The notes below the pieces were generated by a model. That model was not told the origin of the DNA. It ran no database searches and was given only the letters and a program-made list of their open reading frames with translations. From contig NZ_JQNJ01000001.1 in the NCBI RefSeq assembly GCF_000745185.1, forward strand, positions 1,945,501 to 2,009,500: a stretch of 64,000 nt of DNA. Direction: 5' to 3'. Each line of letters starts with the position of its first letter. Position 1 is the first letter of the stretch. The stretch comes from Muricauda sp. MAR_2010_75. GTDB lineage: Bacteria > Bacteroidota > Bacteroidia > Flavobacteriales > Flavobacteriaceae. The position numbers and the translations under genes are program-made. This document shows positions 55,355 through 63,291 of the stretch, in pieces.

Positions 55355-56381
55355 AGGAAAGGATTTCTATGGGGTGTTGGCCTACAATGAAAAGAAGATA
55401 GAACAGGGGAAAGGCCATCTGTTGGACACCAATCTTACCTATGGAAGGATCATAGATATGACCCAGGAGTTCAATTTGGTCAGACAACTTCGACCTCGAC
55501 TTGGCAAAGCGGTGTATCATGTTTCATTGAACCTGCCCTATGATGATAGGTTAAGTGATGGGCAATTCACATCTTTGGGAATGGATTATCTGAAAGGCAT
55601 GGGTTTCGATGACAATCAGTATATCATGTATCGACATTGCGACCAAGAACACGAACACATCCATATTGTGGCTAATCGTGTAAAGTTTTCCGGGGAAGTG
55701 GTCAGCGACAGTAAAGATTACGAACGAAGCGAGCATCTGGTTCGGAAACTTGAACTTAAGTATGGACTATCTCAGCTAAGTGATTTAGAATTGGTAGAAA
55801 AGGTAACACTTACTCATAAAGAGATTCAAAAGGCTTTTAGAACAGGAGAGCCACCATTAAAACTTATGCTTCAACAGCATCTTGAAAATGCCATCTTAAA
55901 ATCAAATAATGTAACGGAATTCATTAAAGAGTTGGTTAAAATGAAAATAACTCCCAAGTTCAACATAAGCAAAAGTACTGGACGGGTAACAGGAATCTCC
56001 ATTAGGTACAATAGCATTATATACAAAGGAAGCACCCTTGGGCGACAATTTTCATGGAACAATATCATCAAACGAATCGATTATGAACAAGACAGAGACC
56101 GTGCAGTTATTCTCGAAAATAATAGCACAGAACGAAGAAGTGATAGCGCTTTTAAAGAATTTAGAAGGGCATCAACACCAATTGCAGGAAAGACATTTAG
56201 TGTTACTGGACAGACTATCAAAACTATTGAACAATCAAAAAGTGATATGGGAAACGTTGAAGCAATTGGATTGAAATCACATCAAACCGATGACAATCAA
56301 TGGAATTCTTTTAAACTGGAACTTGACGATAAGATACGATTTAGGAAGAAAAGACGAAAAGGAAAAGGACGGAGACTGTAA
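55335..56381 (+). CDS. mobA: relaxase / mobilization nuclease (MobA, MOBP-type)
   Basis: 348 aa with a GTG start at 55335 giving MIAKQIKGKDFYGVLAYNEKK, the canonical opening of Bacteroidota relaxases, with the likely nicking Tyr nearby. The metal-binding histidines are in HCDQEHEHIHIVANRV. It nicks oriT and carries the strand to a recipient using conjugation machinery supplied in trans; no coupling protein or type IV system is present. The C-terminal third is basic and not helicase-like. A second plausible ORF is nested in another frame at 56083-56274. Confidence 0.92.
   Translation: MIAKQIKGKDFYGVLAYNEKKIEQGKGHLLDTNLTYGRIIDMTQEFNLVRQLRPRLGKAVYHVSLNLPYDDRLSDGQFTSLGMDYLKGMGFDDNQYIMYRHCDQEHEHIHIVANRVKFSGEVVSDSKDYERSEHLVRKLELKYGLSQLSDLELVEKVTLTHKEIQKAFRTGEPPLKLMLQQHLENAILKSNNVTEFIKELVKMKITPKFNISKSTGRVTGISIRYNSIIYKGSTLGRQFSWNNIIKRIDYEQDRDRAVILENNSTERRSDSAFKEFRRASTPIAGKTFSVTGQTIKTIEQSKSDMGNVEAIGLKSHQTDDNQWNSFKLELDDKIRFRKKRRKGKGRRL
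56083..56274 (+). CDS. possible 63-aa coiled-coil protein nested in the relaxase gene
   Basis: In the +1 frame relative to the relaxase, an ATG opens MNKTETVQLFSKIIAQNEEV followed by ALLKNLEGHQHQLQERH and an amphipathic helix ending WETLKQLD. The hydrophobic heptad pattern and balanced composition look protein-like, unlike ordinary shadow ORFs. The overlapped relaxase C-terminus is low in structure. Real overlap or coincidence cannot be settled here. Confidence 0.35.
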   Translation: MNKTETVQLFSKIIAQNEEVIALLKNLEGHQHQLQERHLVLLDRLSKLLNNQKVIWETLKQLD

Positions 56382-56736
56382 TGGTCAATAGTATGAATGA
56401 TTCAAAAAAGTCAAAGCCAGAATGTTTAGTGAAAAAGAAAGAATAATAATAGCAATTATTACTAATGTTCTTCTATGATTACTAACTACTATTATTTTTT
56501 TACTGAATTTTTGGATGTGAAATTTTAAAGTAGGATTTTTTCAACTCTGTCAGGCATATCCATTGATTAATGGTCATTATCTCTTAAAGATATAAATCAA
56601 ATCTTCTTCAATGGATTTAAAGTATCTTTCTTTGATTCCTTTTTGGAAACAAAATCACAGTTAATAAACTGCTTCCCTGTTCTTTTTTTGGGGTGTCTCA
56701 GTGACAAAAGTTTATAAAACCGAAAACCTTGACTTA

Positions 56737-56769
56737 AAAAGATGACATTTGTTATTTTTGGTTATATAC
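56737..56769 (+). promoter_or_regulatory. bipartite motif, copy 1, upstream of the M48 gene
   Basis: AAAAGATGACAT (56737-56748), 11 nt, GGTTATATAC (56760-56769). The same two blocks with the same 11-nt gap occur at 62533-62565. TGAC resembles an ECF -35 core, with a TATATAC-like -10. The same stretch also contains TTG (56729) and TATTTTTG (56753-56760), a fit to the primary Bacteroidota promoter with 21-nt spacing. 56382-56736 carries no gene I can support. Confidence 0.6.
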
Positions 56770-56781
56770 ACTAAAAACATC

Positions 56782-57612
56782 ATGAGACACACACTATCCG
56801 CCACTTTCTTCTGTTGCTTTTTACAGGTTTCCTTGGCACAGGAAATCTCCGTTGAAAAATTGGAAGATGCCCTATCTGACTACACCGCAAAAATTGAACA
56901 TGCAGCCGTCCTTCAGGATTGTGGCCATGCCTTTGATGGCCCCGCATTTTTTTATAAACAAATGGAAAACAATTGGTTGGATTTTGCACTGAATATTTCC
57001 AGTGATTCCAAAAAGAATATTGGAAGGGATATGTACAACAGGTATGTTACCCTTGGCCAATTGGACAACAACCATTTTGCCAAACCAAAAGTTGAAGAAA
57101 TACTTCAACGTATCGTTAAAAATGTGTCCCGAAAGGATGTATCCTACCGAATAAGCATCCTTAAATCCGAGGAAATAAATGCCTTTGCCACCTTGGGCGG
57201 TTACCTATACATTACCACGGGCTTGCTCAATTTCATTGATTCTTATGATGAATTGGCGTTCATCATAGGACATGAAGTGGCCCATGAGGACAAACTCCAC
57301 ACCCAAAGGAAAGTAACCAAACTTACGCTCTCCACAGACCTTGAGGGAATGACCCGTATGGAAGGTTTCACCGATATCGCCAATAAGATCAATAGGACCC
57401 TTTCCCCCCCATTTGACCAAATTGATGAATATGAAGCCGACAAGGTCGGGTTTGAATTGGCCAAGGCCGCCGGATATGATGTGAACCGATTTGCGGATTT
57501 CTTCAAAAAATTGGAACGCTACCAAAAGCAAGATCTCCTTACAAAATTGACTTCTACGCATCCTTTTGCGGAACATCGCAAAAAATGCATCCAATCCTAT
57601 ATCGACCAATAA
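56782..57612 (+). CDS. M48-family zinc metallopeptidase
   Basis: 276 aa from ATG 56782, which begins a signal peptide (LSATFFCCFLQVSLAQ); an in-frame TTG upstream overlaps the promoter motif. HExxH is His164-Glu165-His168 (IIGHEVAHEDKLH), the third ligand Glu lies in DEYEADKVGFELA, and NAFATLGGYLYITTGLLN is the typical preceding strand. No TPR tail like BepA. It probably acts in the periplasm on envelope proteins. The FHA-ABC gene starts 1 nt downstream. Confidence 0.92.
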   Translation: MRHTLSATFFCCFLQVSLAQEISVEKLEDALSDYTAKIEHAAVLQDCGHAFDGPAFFYKQMENNWLDFALNISSDSKKNIGRDMYNRYVTLGQLDNNHFAKPKVEEILQRIVKNVSRKDVSYRISILKSEEINAFATLGGYLYITTGLLNFIDSYDELAFIIGHEVAHEDKLHTQRKVTKLTLSTDLEGMTRMEGFTDIANKINRTLSPPFDQIDEYEADKVGFELAKAAGYDVNRFADFFKKLERYQKQDLLTKLTSTHPFAEHRKKCIQSYIDQ

Positions 57613-57613
57613 A

Positions 57614-59968
57614 ATGATACCGGAAATGCACCTCATCTGGAACGGACAGTCCATTCCCCTGCCTAAAAATGAAATTATCACCATTGGGAGAAAAGGCCAT
57701 GGTGCCCATGTTGAGATAGACAGCCGACTTGCTTCCAGAAAACATGCCCAAATTGAAGCAAGGATGGACGGAATCTACATCATGGACCTTGAAAGCTCCA
57801 ATGGGACCATGGTTGGGCAACAGCCGATCACCCCAAATACATGGGTCAAGATCTTACCTGATGACGTTTTTACCATAGCATCACAAAAACTAAAAGTAGC
57901 CGCTGAAGGTCAAAAAGAAAAGGCTCCAAAATCCTCGGAACCCCAAAAGGAGTTCAAAGGCTTCAAACAGAAAATCGTATCCAAAGGGGCTTATAAAATT
58001 GGTAGACTCGAGAATAATGACATTGTTTTGGATGATCCCACGGTGACCCGGGAACATGCAATAATTTCCTATTCGCAGGGTGAATTTTGGATCGAGGACC
58101 TCGGCTCCACCAATAAGACCTATCTCAATGGAAAGGAGTTGAAATCCAAGGCCAAGTTCAAGGACAGTGATACGGTCACCATATCATTTTACACCATTAC
58201 CCTTAAAGACGGGGCCAAGGACCTAAGGAAAGAAAGCAGTGCCATAAGAGCATTGGCAATTCAAAAAAAATATCCGAACAACAAGATTGGATTACAGGCC
58301 ATGTCCCTGAACATTCCCCATTCCACTTTTGTGGCATTGATGGGACCATCAGGGTGTGGAAAATCCACCTTGTTGAAATGTTTGAACGGGGAGAATCCGG
58401 CCACGGCGGGGGAAGTATTCATCCATGGATTGTCATTGGCCGAGAATTTCAGCCTCATCAAAAAGAAAATCGGTTATGTCCCCCAAGACGATATCATCCA
58501 CAAAGAATTGACGGTATACAAAACCTTGTTCTACGCGGCAAAGCTACGTTTGCCGGATGATACTGCCGTATCAGAGATCAACCAAAGGATTGATAAGGTC
58601 ATCAAGGACCTCAATTTGGACCAAGACAAGGAAAAGGACATCAGGACCATAAAAGTGGGGAATCTCTCTGGTGGACAGCGCAAACGTGTGTCCATTGCAG
58701 TTGAACTTTTGACCGAGCCCACCATTCTGTTTTTGGACGAACCCACTTCTCCCCTAGATCCCGAGACCATTGAAAGTTTTCTGAAGAGCCTTAAAAAATT
58801 GGCCCACTCTGGAACCACGATTGTAATGGTGACCCACAAACCGGAAGACCTCAACTATGTGGACCAAGCCATATTTTTGGGTGTTCAGGGGCACAAGGTA
58901 TTTCAAGGCCCGGCCAGCCTATTGACTTCCCATTTTGAAGCCCAGAACATTGTAGAGGTCTACAGTAAAATGAGTGATATCGGCACGGTAACCTCCTATT
59001 ACCAAAAACCTGGCAAAGTTGGGTATAAGGCCGTTAACAACCCAGACGTAAAAAAAGAAAAACCCGACTCGTACTGGCTACAATTGTATTGGTTGGTTTC
59101 AAGATATTTCAACATCAAACTCAATGACAAGGGAAATTTGGCCCTGTTATTGGCACAACCCGTGATCATTGCGGGATTGGTATGCTTGGTATTCAACAAA
59201 TTTCAGATTGGGGTCATGTTCTTGATGGCCATTTCTGCCGTTTGGTTTGGGGTGAGCAATGCCGCAAAAGAGATTGTTGGTGAGCTTACGGTATACAAAA
59301 GGGAGCGAATGTTCAACCTGAACATCAATACCTACATCCTTTCCAAATGGCTGGTACTTTCCTTGATCGCCCTGGTGCAGACCGTATTGTTTGTGAGCAT
59401 CATCTACCTCAATTTCAAATTAAACACCTATGAAGGTTTTGAGGAAGTGTACCTACGTCCTTTTGGCCAGAGCATCCTGTTCATGTTCTATATTTCGGTT
59501 TCTGCCTCCCTGATTGGATTGTGGCTTTCATCAGCCTTCAATACCACAGAGAAAGTAATGACCGTAGTGCCCATTGCACTGATGCCACAGATCATGTTGG
59601 CCGGGGTAATGACAAAAATCAACAATACCTTAGTGGAAATCTTGAGCTTTTTCACTTTGGGCCGATGGGGAACCGAGGGCTTTGCCCGATTACAGGACGA
59701 TGCCTCCCCTACTTCTGAATTCAATCCAGACTCCGTTCAAGCCGTTTTGACCTCTGTGCCATTACCTGCACCCGAAGTGGGTACGCAGACCGCCTCAACC
59801 TCAGCAGTGCAACTCCTCGACCTGTACAATGAAAAATTGGTGGATGATGGAACGTTGATCGGTGAGGTTTTCAACAGTTTTGATATGAACGTGGTGGTCA
59901 TCGCAGCACTCAATGTTATGTTCTATGTCTTGATCTATGTTTCACTTAAAAAGAAGGACAGTATTTAA
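57614..59968 (+). CDS. FHA-FHA-ABC transporter fusion (ATPase plus ABC-2 permease)
   Basis: 784 aa from ATG 57614; an upstream in-frame TTG would overlap the M48 gene. Two forkhead-associated domains (about 10-95 with IGRKGHGAHVEI/SRKHAQIE/SSNGT; about 118-205 with IGRLENNDIVL/TREHAII/STNKTYLNG) bind phosphothreonine proteins. The ABC ATPase (about 225-450) has Walker A GPSGCGKST, signature LSGGQRKR and Walker B ILFLDEP. An ABC-2 (ABCG-like) membrane domain of about six helices ends the protein. Half-transporter that should dimerise; Mycobacterium Rv1747 is a similar design, controlled by phosphorylation. No Ser/Thr kinase is adjacent. Confidence 0.93.
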   Translation: MIPEMHLIWNGQSIPLPKNEIITIGRKGHGAHVEIDSRLASRKHAQIEARMDGIYIMDLESSNGTMVGQQPITPNTWVKILPDDVFTIASQKLKVAAEGQKEKAPKSSEPQKEFKGFKQKIVSKGAYKIGRLENNDIVLDDPTVTREHAIISYSQGEFWIEDLGSTNKTYLNGKELKSKAKFKDSDTVTISFYTITLKDGAKDLRKESSAIRALAIQKKYPNNKIGLQAMSLNIPHSTFVALMGPSGCGKSTLLKCLNGENPATAGEVFIHGLSLAENFSLIKKKIGYVPQDDIIHKELTVYKTLFYAAKLRLPDDTAVSEINQRIDKVIKDLNLDQDKEKDIRTIKVGNLSGGQRKRVSIAVELLTEPTILFLDEPTSPLDPETIESFLKSLKKLAHSGTTIVMVTHKPEDLNYVDQAIFLGVQGHKVFQGPASLLTSHFEAQNIVEVYSKMSDIGTVTSYYQKPGKVGYKAVNNPDVKKEKPDSYWLQLYWLVSRYFNIKLNDKGNLALLLAQPVIIAGLVCLVFNKFQIGVMFLMAISAVWFGVSNAAKEIVGELTVYKRERMFNLNINTYILSKWLVLSLIALVQTVLFVSIIYLNFKLNTYEGFEEVYLRPFGQSILFMFYISVSASLIGLWLSSAFNTTEKVMTVVPIALMPQIMLAGVMTKINNTLVEILSFFTLGRWGTEGFARLQDDASPTSEFNPDSVQAVLTSVPLPAPEVGTQTASTSAVQLLDLYNEKLVDDGTLIGEVFNSFDMNVVVIAALNVMFYVLIYVSLKKKDSI

Positions 59969-59978
59969 AACCACCACC

Positions 59979-60833
59979 ATGAAAAAAATAACACTAGTAT
60001 TTGGAGTACTTCTTTTGTTTACCTCATGTAGCAAAAAACCAGAATTTGTTGCCATAGACCATGTTACCATTAAAGGACTCACGGAAGATGCATTGGTGGT
60101 GGGATTGGATTACGTGGTATACAACCCCAACAATGTAAAAACAAAACTGAGGCAATCCAGTATGGAGATTTTTTATAAGGATTCTTTGGTAGGAAAAGGG
60201 TTTTTAAACGAACAAATGAGTCTGGCCGCCAAGGATACCATACGAATACCGGTAACCTGCGAGATAGCACTCAAAAGTCTTAATGCCTTTTATCCTGAAT
60301 TATTGGCATCGGATTCCACCGAATTCGCCCTCAGGGGTAATGGAAAGGTGAGCTTTCTGCTGAATTCCTTCACCATTGCCTTGGATGACAAGATACATCT
60401 GAATACCAAAAAGGCCATTTTGGAGGAAATCAGCAAAAATTTGGATTACGGCAATAATTTTAAAATTCGGTCCATTTCCAGCAATAAATTGCCCTCACTG
60501 AGCAAAACACGGTTAAAATTAGGTGTTGAGACCCTGAACAGATTGCCCATTGCCTATACCATCAATACCATGAAACTTGAATTCTATTTGGATGAAAACA
60601 AAGGGAAAGTGGCAGAGTGGACCATGGATGAACCATTTTACCAAGAAGCACTAAAATCCACTACCATTCCCATTGATGTTACCTTGAGCAATTTTGATAT
60701 TTTAAAACAGATGAAGTTCTCTTGGCTGACCGACCAAAAAGCGAATTTCACTATTTTAGGCGAGGCCCAAATAAAAATTCAGGAGTACGAATTCAATGTG
60801 CCCATAAAGGACCGTGTGGAAATAGGATTATAG
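59979..60833 (+). CDS. LEA type 2-like lipoprotein
   Basis: 284 aa. Signal ITLVFGVLLLFTSC with lipobox, then two WHy/LEA_2-like beta-sandwich halves: VAIDHVTIKGLTEDALVVGLDYVVYNPNNVKTKL, and SLSKTRLKLGVETLNRLPIAYTIN (quoted as key words). Such domains bind lipids or other hydrophobic ligands, and lipoproteins of this type often serve ABC or lipid-transport systems. It lies 10 nt after the FHA-ABC gene, so it may be its periplasmic partner (inference). Confidence 0.8.
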   Translation: MKKITLVFGVLLLFTSCSKKPEFVAIDHVTIKGLTEDALVVGLDYVVYNPNNVKTKLRQSSMEIFYKDSLVGKGFLNEQMSLAAKDTIRIPVTCEIALKSLNAFYPELLASDSTEFALRGNGKVSFLLNSFTIALDDKIHLNTKKAILEEISKNLDYGNNFKIRSISSNKLPSLSKTRLKLGVETLNRLPIAYTINTMKLEFYLDENKGKVAEWTMDEPFYQEALKSTTIPIDVTLSNFDILKQMKFSWLTDQKANFTILGEAQIKIQEYEFNVPIKDRVEIGL

Positions 60834-60852
60834 CCATTTCAGAAAAACATTG

Positions 60853-61401
60853 ATGACCGACCAAGAACTAATAGATCAATTAAAGAAAGGGAACGAGAAT
60901 TGTCTGCAGCAACTGTACCAACACATCGGCATGGTAAAAAGTTGGGTGGAACAGAATAACGGTAATGAAGATGACGCTTTGGATGTTTTTCAGGAGGCAA
61001 TCATCGTGTTCTATAAAAATGTAATGGCAGGGAACTATGAACTCCGAAGCAAAATAAGCACCTATCTGTTCGAAATTTCAAAGCGACAGTGGCTCAACCA
61101 GCTCAATCGAAGAAAAAAATATGAAAACCGGCAGAGTGAGGTAGGCATCTATGAATCCATAAACCCAGAAATCACCCGAAAGGGCCCAAACCTCCGGGAA
61201 TACCTTGAAAAAGCTCTAGCAAAGGTCGGAGAACCCTGTAAATCTGTTTTGGAGGCAACCATATTTTTGGGGATGCGCATGGAGGACATAGCCGAAAGAT
61301 TCAATTACTCCAGTGCCCGTTCCGCCAGCCAACAGAAATTACGGTGTCTTCAAAAGCTAAGGGGCGAAGTCTCCTATGATGTCATAATCCGTTTAAAATA
61401 G
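60853..61401 (+). CDS. ECF-type RNA polymerase sigma factor
   Basis: 182 aa from ATG 60853 (preceded by an in-frame TTG). Region 2 is at about 10-80 (CLQQLYQHIGMVKSWVEQ, EDDALDVFQEAIIVFYKNVM). Region 4 is at about 120-175 (VGEPCKSVLEATIFLGMRMEDIAERFNYSSARSASQQKLRCL). The helix-turn-helix is somewhat atypical in its second half. It is followed 2 nt later by a membrane protein with an anti-sigma layout. A likely target is the bipartite motif found upstream of the M48 and secreted-protein genes. Confidence 0.9.
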   Translation: MTDQELIDQLKKGNENCLQQLYQHIGMVKSWVEQNNGNEDDALDVFQEAIIVFYKNVMAGNYELRSKISTYLFEISKRQWLNQLNRRKKYENRQSEVGIYESINPEITRKGPNLREYLEKALAKVGEPCKSVLEATIFLGMRMEDIAERFNYSSARSASQQKLRCLQKLRGEVSYDVIIRLK

Positions 61402-61403
61402 CC

Positions 61404-62519
61404 ATGAGGGAAGAATTGAGACATATTGATTTGATTGACAAACACCTGACCGGCCATCTTAATGACGATGAAAAAAGTGAGGTGGAACGACTGTTAGCTG
61501 AAGACAAAGAATTTGCAAAGGAGCTTGAGGTCTTTAAACAGATCTACACGGGCATTGAATCAAAGGAGGACCAAAAACTAAGGGCCAAGCTAGACCTTTT
61601 GTATGCCGAATATAGGGCGTCTGGAGAGCAAAAGCCCAAAGGGCTATACCGCAGACTGATCATTTACAGTGGGGCCGTGGCAGCCTGTATTGTGTTGGGA
61701 ACCCTGTTCTACGTCTTCAGATCAACTGGTAACGACCCTATTGGCAATGACACCCCCAACGTGGTTGATGTGGACTCCGTTCGAACGCAGCCAGTGGATA
61801 GTCTCATTTTGAAAAAGAACAACACCCAAGTTACAGAGAAAGAAGAACTGCCAGAAGATGAATTGGATGGCAGCCCGCAAGACGAAACACAACTTGCTTT
61901 CTCCAATGGAAAATCACTTCCATCGGAATCCATACGTCTGGTTAGGCAGCCCTCATCGCTAACCTATACTTTTAATGGCCAAGAACTGGTCTTATATGGG
62001 GATTCAGGGATTTCAGGCCTTCAGTTACAAATGGGCAAAGATCAAAAAGGCAACTATTATTTAAAATATGGGAGTAAATTGTTCAATCTGGCCACTTCAT
62101 CAACCATAAATCCATTGAAAGAAGTCCAAGAAGGATACACTTTTGGGGATTTACAGGATGAGAGCGTGCAAGTGAAAGTCATGCCCCTCATTGCAAATTC
62201 GCAGCCCTATTCCGGTTTTACCGTTTCACTTACGGAGAACTCATCCATGGATAAAAATTATTTCTTTTTGGAACAGAATGAAAAAAAACAGTTGGTCATT
62301 GATGCCAGCATGAATATTGATTCCATTACGGTTATAGTTGTTTCAAAAAGCGAAGGGAACTCCCATTACCTTATTCATAAAAATGAACTATATCCCTTAA
62401 ACATTGACGCTACTGAAACCACCTCACTAGAACAAATCGATTTTACCAAAAACAATGAAACCCGTATGTTCATGGACCGGCCATCCTTTCCGAAAGGTGT
62501 TTACGAAATAATTTTTTAG
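61404..62519 (+). CDS. membrane anti-sigma-like protein with large extracytoplasmic domain
   Basis: 371 aa. The cytoplasmic N-terminal 90 residues are helical (LIDKHLTGHLNDDEKSEVERLLAEDKEF), as in anti-sigma domains. One membrane helix follows (LIIYSGAVAACIVLGTLFYVF). An acidic linker and a beta-rich extracytoplasmic domain of about 200 residues complete it. No zinc-binding HxxxCxxC is present. Spacing of 2 nt from the sigma gene supports the assignment; the sensed signal is unknown. Confidence 0.65.
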   Translation: MREELRHIDLIDKHLTGHLNDDEKSEVERLLAEDKEFAKELEVFKQIYTGIESKEDQKLRAKLDLLYAEYRASGEQKPKGLYRRLIIYSGAVAACIVLGTLFYVFRSTGNDPIGNDTPNVVDVDSVRTQPVDSLILKKNNTQVTEKEELPEDELDGSPQDETQLAFSNGKSLPSESIRLVRQPSSLTYTFNGQELVLYGDSGISGLQLQMGKDQKGNYYLKYGSKLFNLATSSTINPLKEVQEGYTFGDLQDESVQVKVMPLIANSQPYSGFTVSLTENSSMDKNYFFLEQNEKKQLVIDASMNIDSITVIVVSKSEGNSHYLIHKNELYPLNIDATETTSLEQIDFTKNNETRMFMDRPSFPKGVYEIIF

Positions 62520-62532
62520 AAAAAATCAAAAA

Positions 62533-62565
62533 AAAAGATGACATCACCAATCTGCGGTTATATAC
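62533..62565 (+). promoter_or_regulatory. bipartite motif, copy 2, upstream of the small secreted protein gene
   Basis: AAAAGATGACAT (62533-62544), 11 nt, GGTTATATAC (62556-62565), 30 nt before the ATG at 62596. All 22 motif bases agree with copy 1 at 56737-56769. GGTTATA (62556-62562) also has an inverted match TATAACC at 62576-62582. Confidence 0.6.
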
Positions 62566-62595
62566 CCATAGAAAGTATAACCAAAACGATTAAAA

Positions 62596-63114
62596 ATGAC
62601 ATCCAAAAAAGTACACACAATTCTTCTAATCGGTTTGTTCTGTGGTTTTGTAAATGCCCAAAATCCAGATGCCACAAAAAGAGGAAACCGGGGAGCAGCG
62701 GAACGAGTAGATCAAGTGGGCCAAACTGTCCAGGAAACCAACAAAGACATTGACCAAACAGTGGAGGGCATTGACAGCACCATTGAAGGTGCCAAGGAAA
62801 CCGTTGAAAAAGTGGGGAGCATTTTGTTCGGCTCCAAGAAGGAAAAAAACAAGAACACAATATTGATTTCCATAGCTACTGTTACCTATGGGGACAAAAA
62901 TGTAGAAAACCTGTACCATGAACTCTCAAAGAAAAATGGAACGAAAAAAACTTCCAAAACCTTTTCGAATGGAGTTGTTACCATCCAAATTGAATCCAAA
63001 CAAAATGCGGATACCATTTGGCAAGAGATACCCCAAAATGCAAGGGCCCCTTTTCAGGTAACCTCCATGGGAGAAAACAAGATTGCGGTTAGACTGCCAA
63101 CAGAGACTGAATAA
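62596..63114 (+). CDS. small exported protein, unknown
   Basis: 172 aa. Signal peptide KVHTILLIGLFCGFVNAQ. The mature N-terminus is a glutamate/lysine-rich helical stretch (VDQVGQTVQETNKDIDQTVE, IDSTIEGAKETVEKVGSILFG), like coiled-coil or apolipoprotein-type helices. A beta-rich C-terminus follows (NTILISIATVTYGDKNVENLYHELSKK, key words). No family recognised. It has its own copy of the bipartite motif, so it is a probable second output of the local sigma factor. Confidence 0.65.
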   Translation: MTSKKVHTILLIGLFCGFVNAQNPDATKRGNRGAAERVDQVGQTVQETNKDIDQTVEGIDSTIEGAKETVEKVGSILFGSKKEKNKNTILISIATVTYGDKNVENLYHELSKKNGTKKTSKTFSNGVVTIQIESKQNADTIWQEIPQNARAPFQVTSMGENKIAVRLPTETE

Positions 63115-63291
63115 TCCGTAAATAACCCAGCCACGATATGGCTATTTCATAAATCCCAAACATATTTGACACCAAGGTCTAAAAATGTTGGTATAAAAAC
63201 TTTCATATACCTATTTTTAATGCTGACTGTCGAATAGGTTCAGGTACAAGAAGATATATCACTAATTTCAACCTTAACACTTCATTACAAA

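Noticed and set aside
46209..56381. Self-transmissible conjugative element
   Set aside because: No coupling protein, VirB4/TraG or other transfer genes are present between the integrase and relaxase; only mobilization functions are seen.
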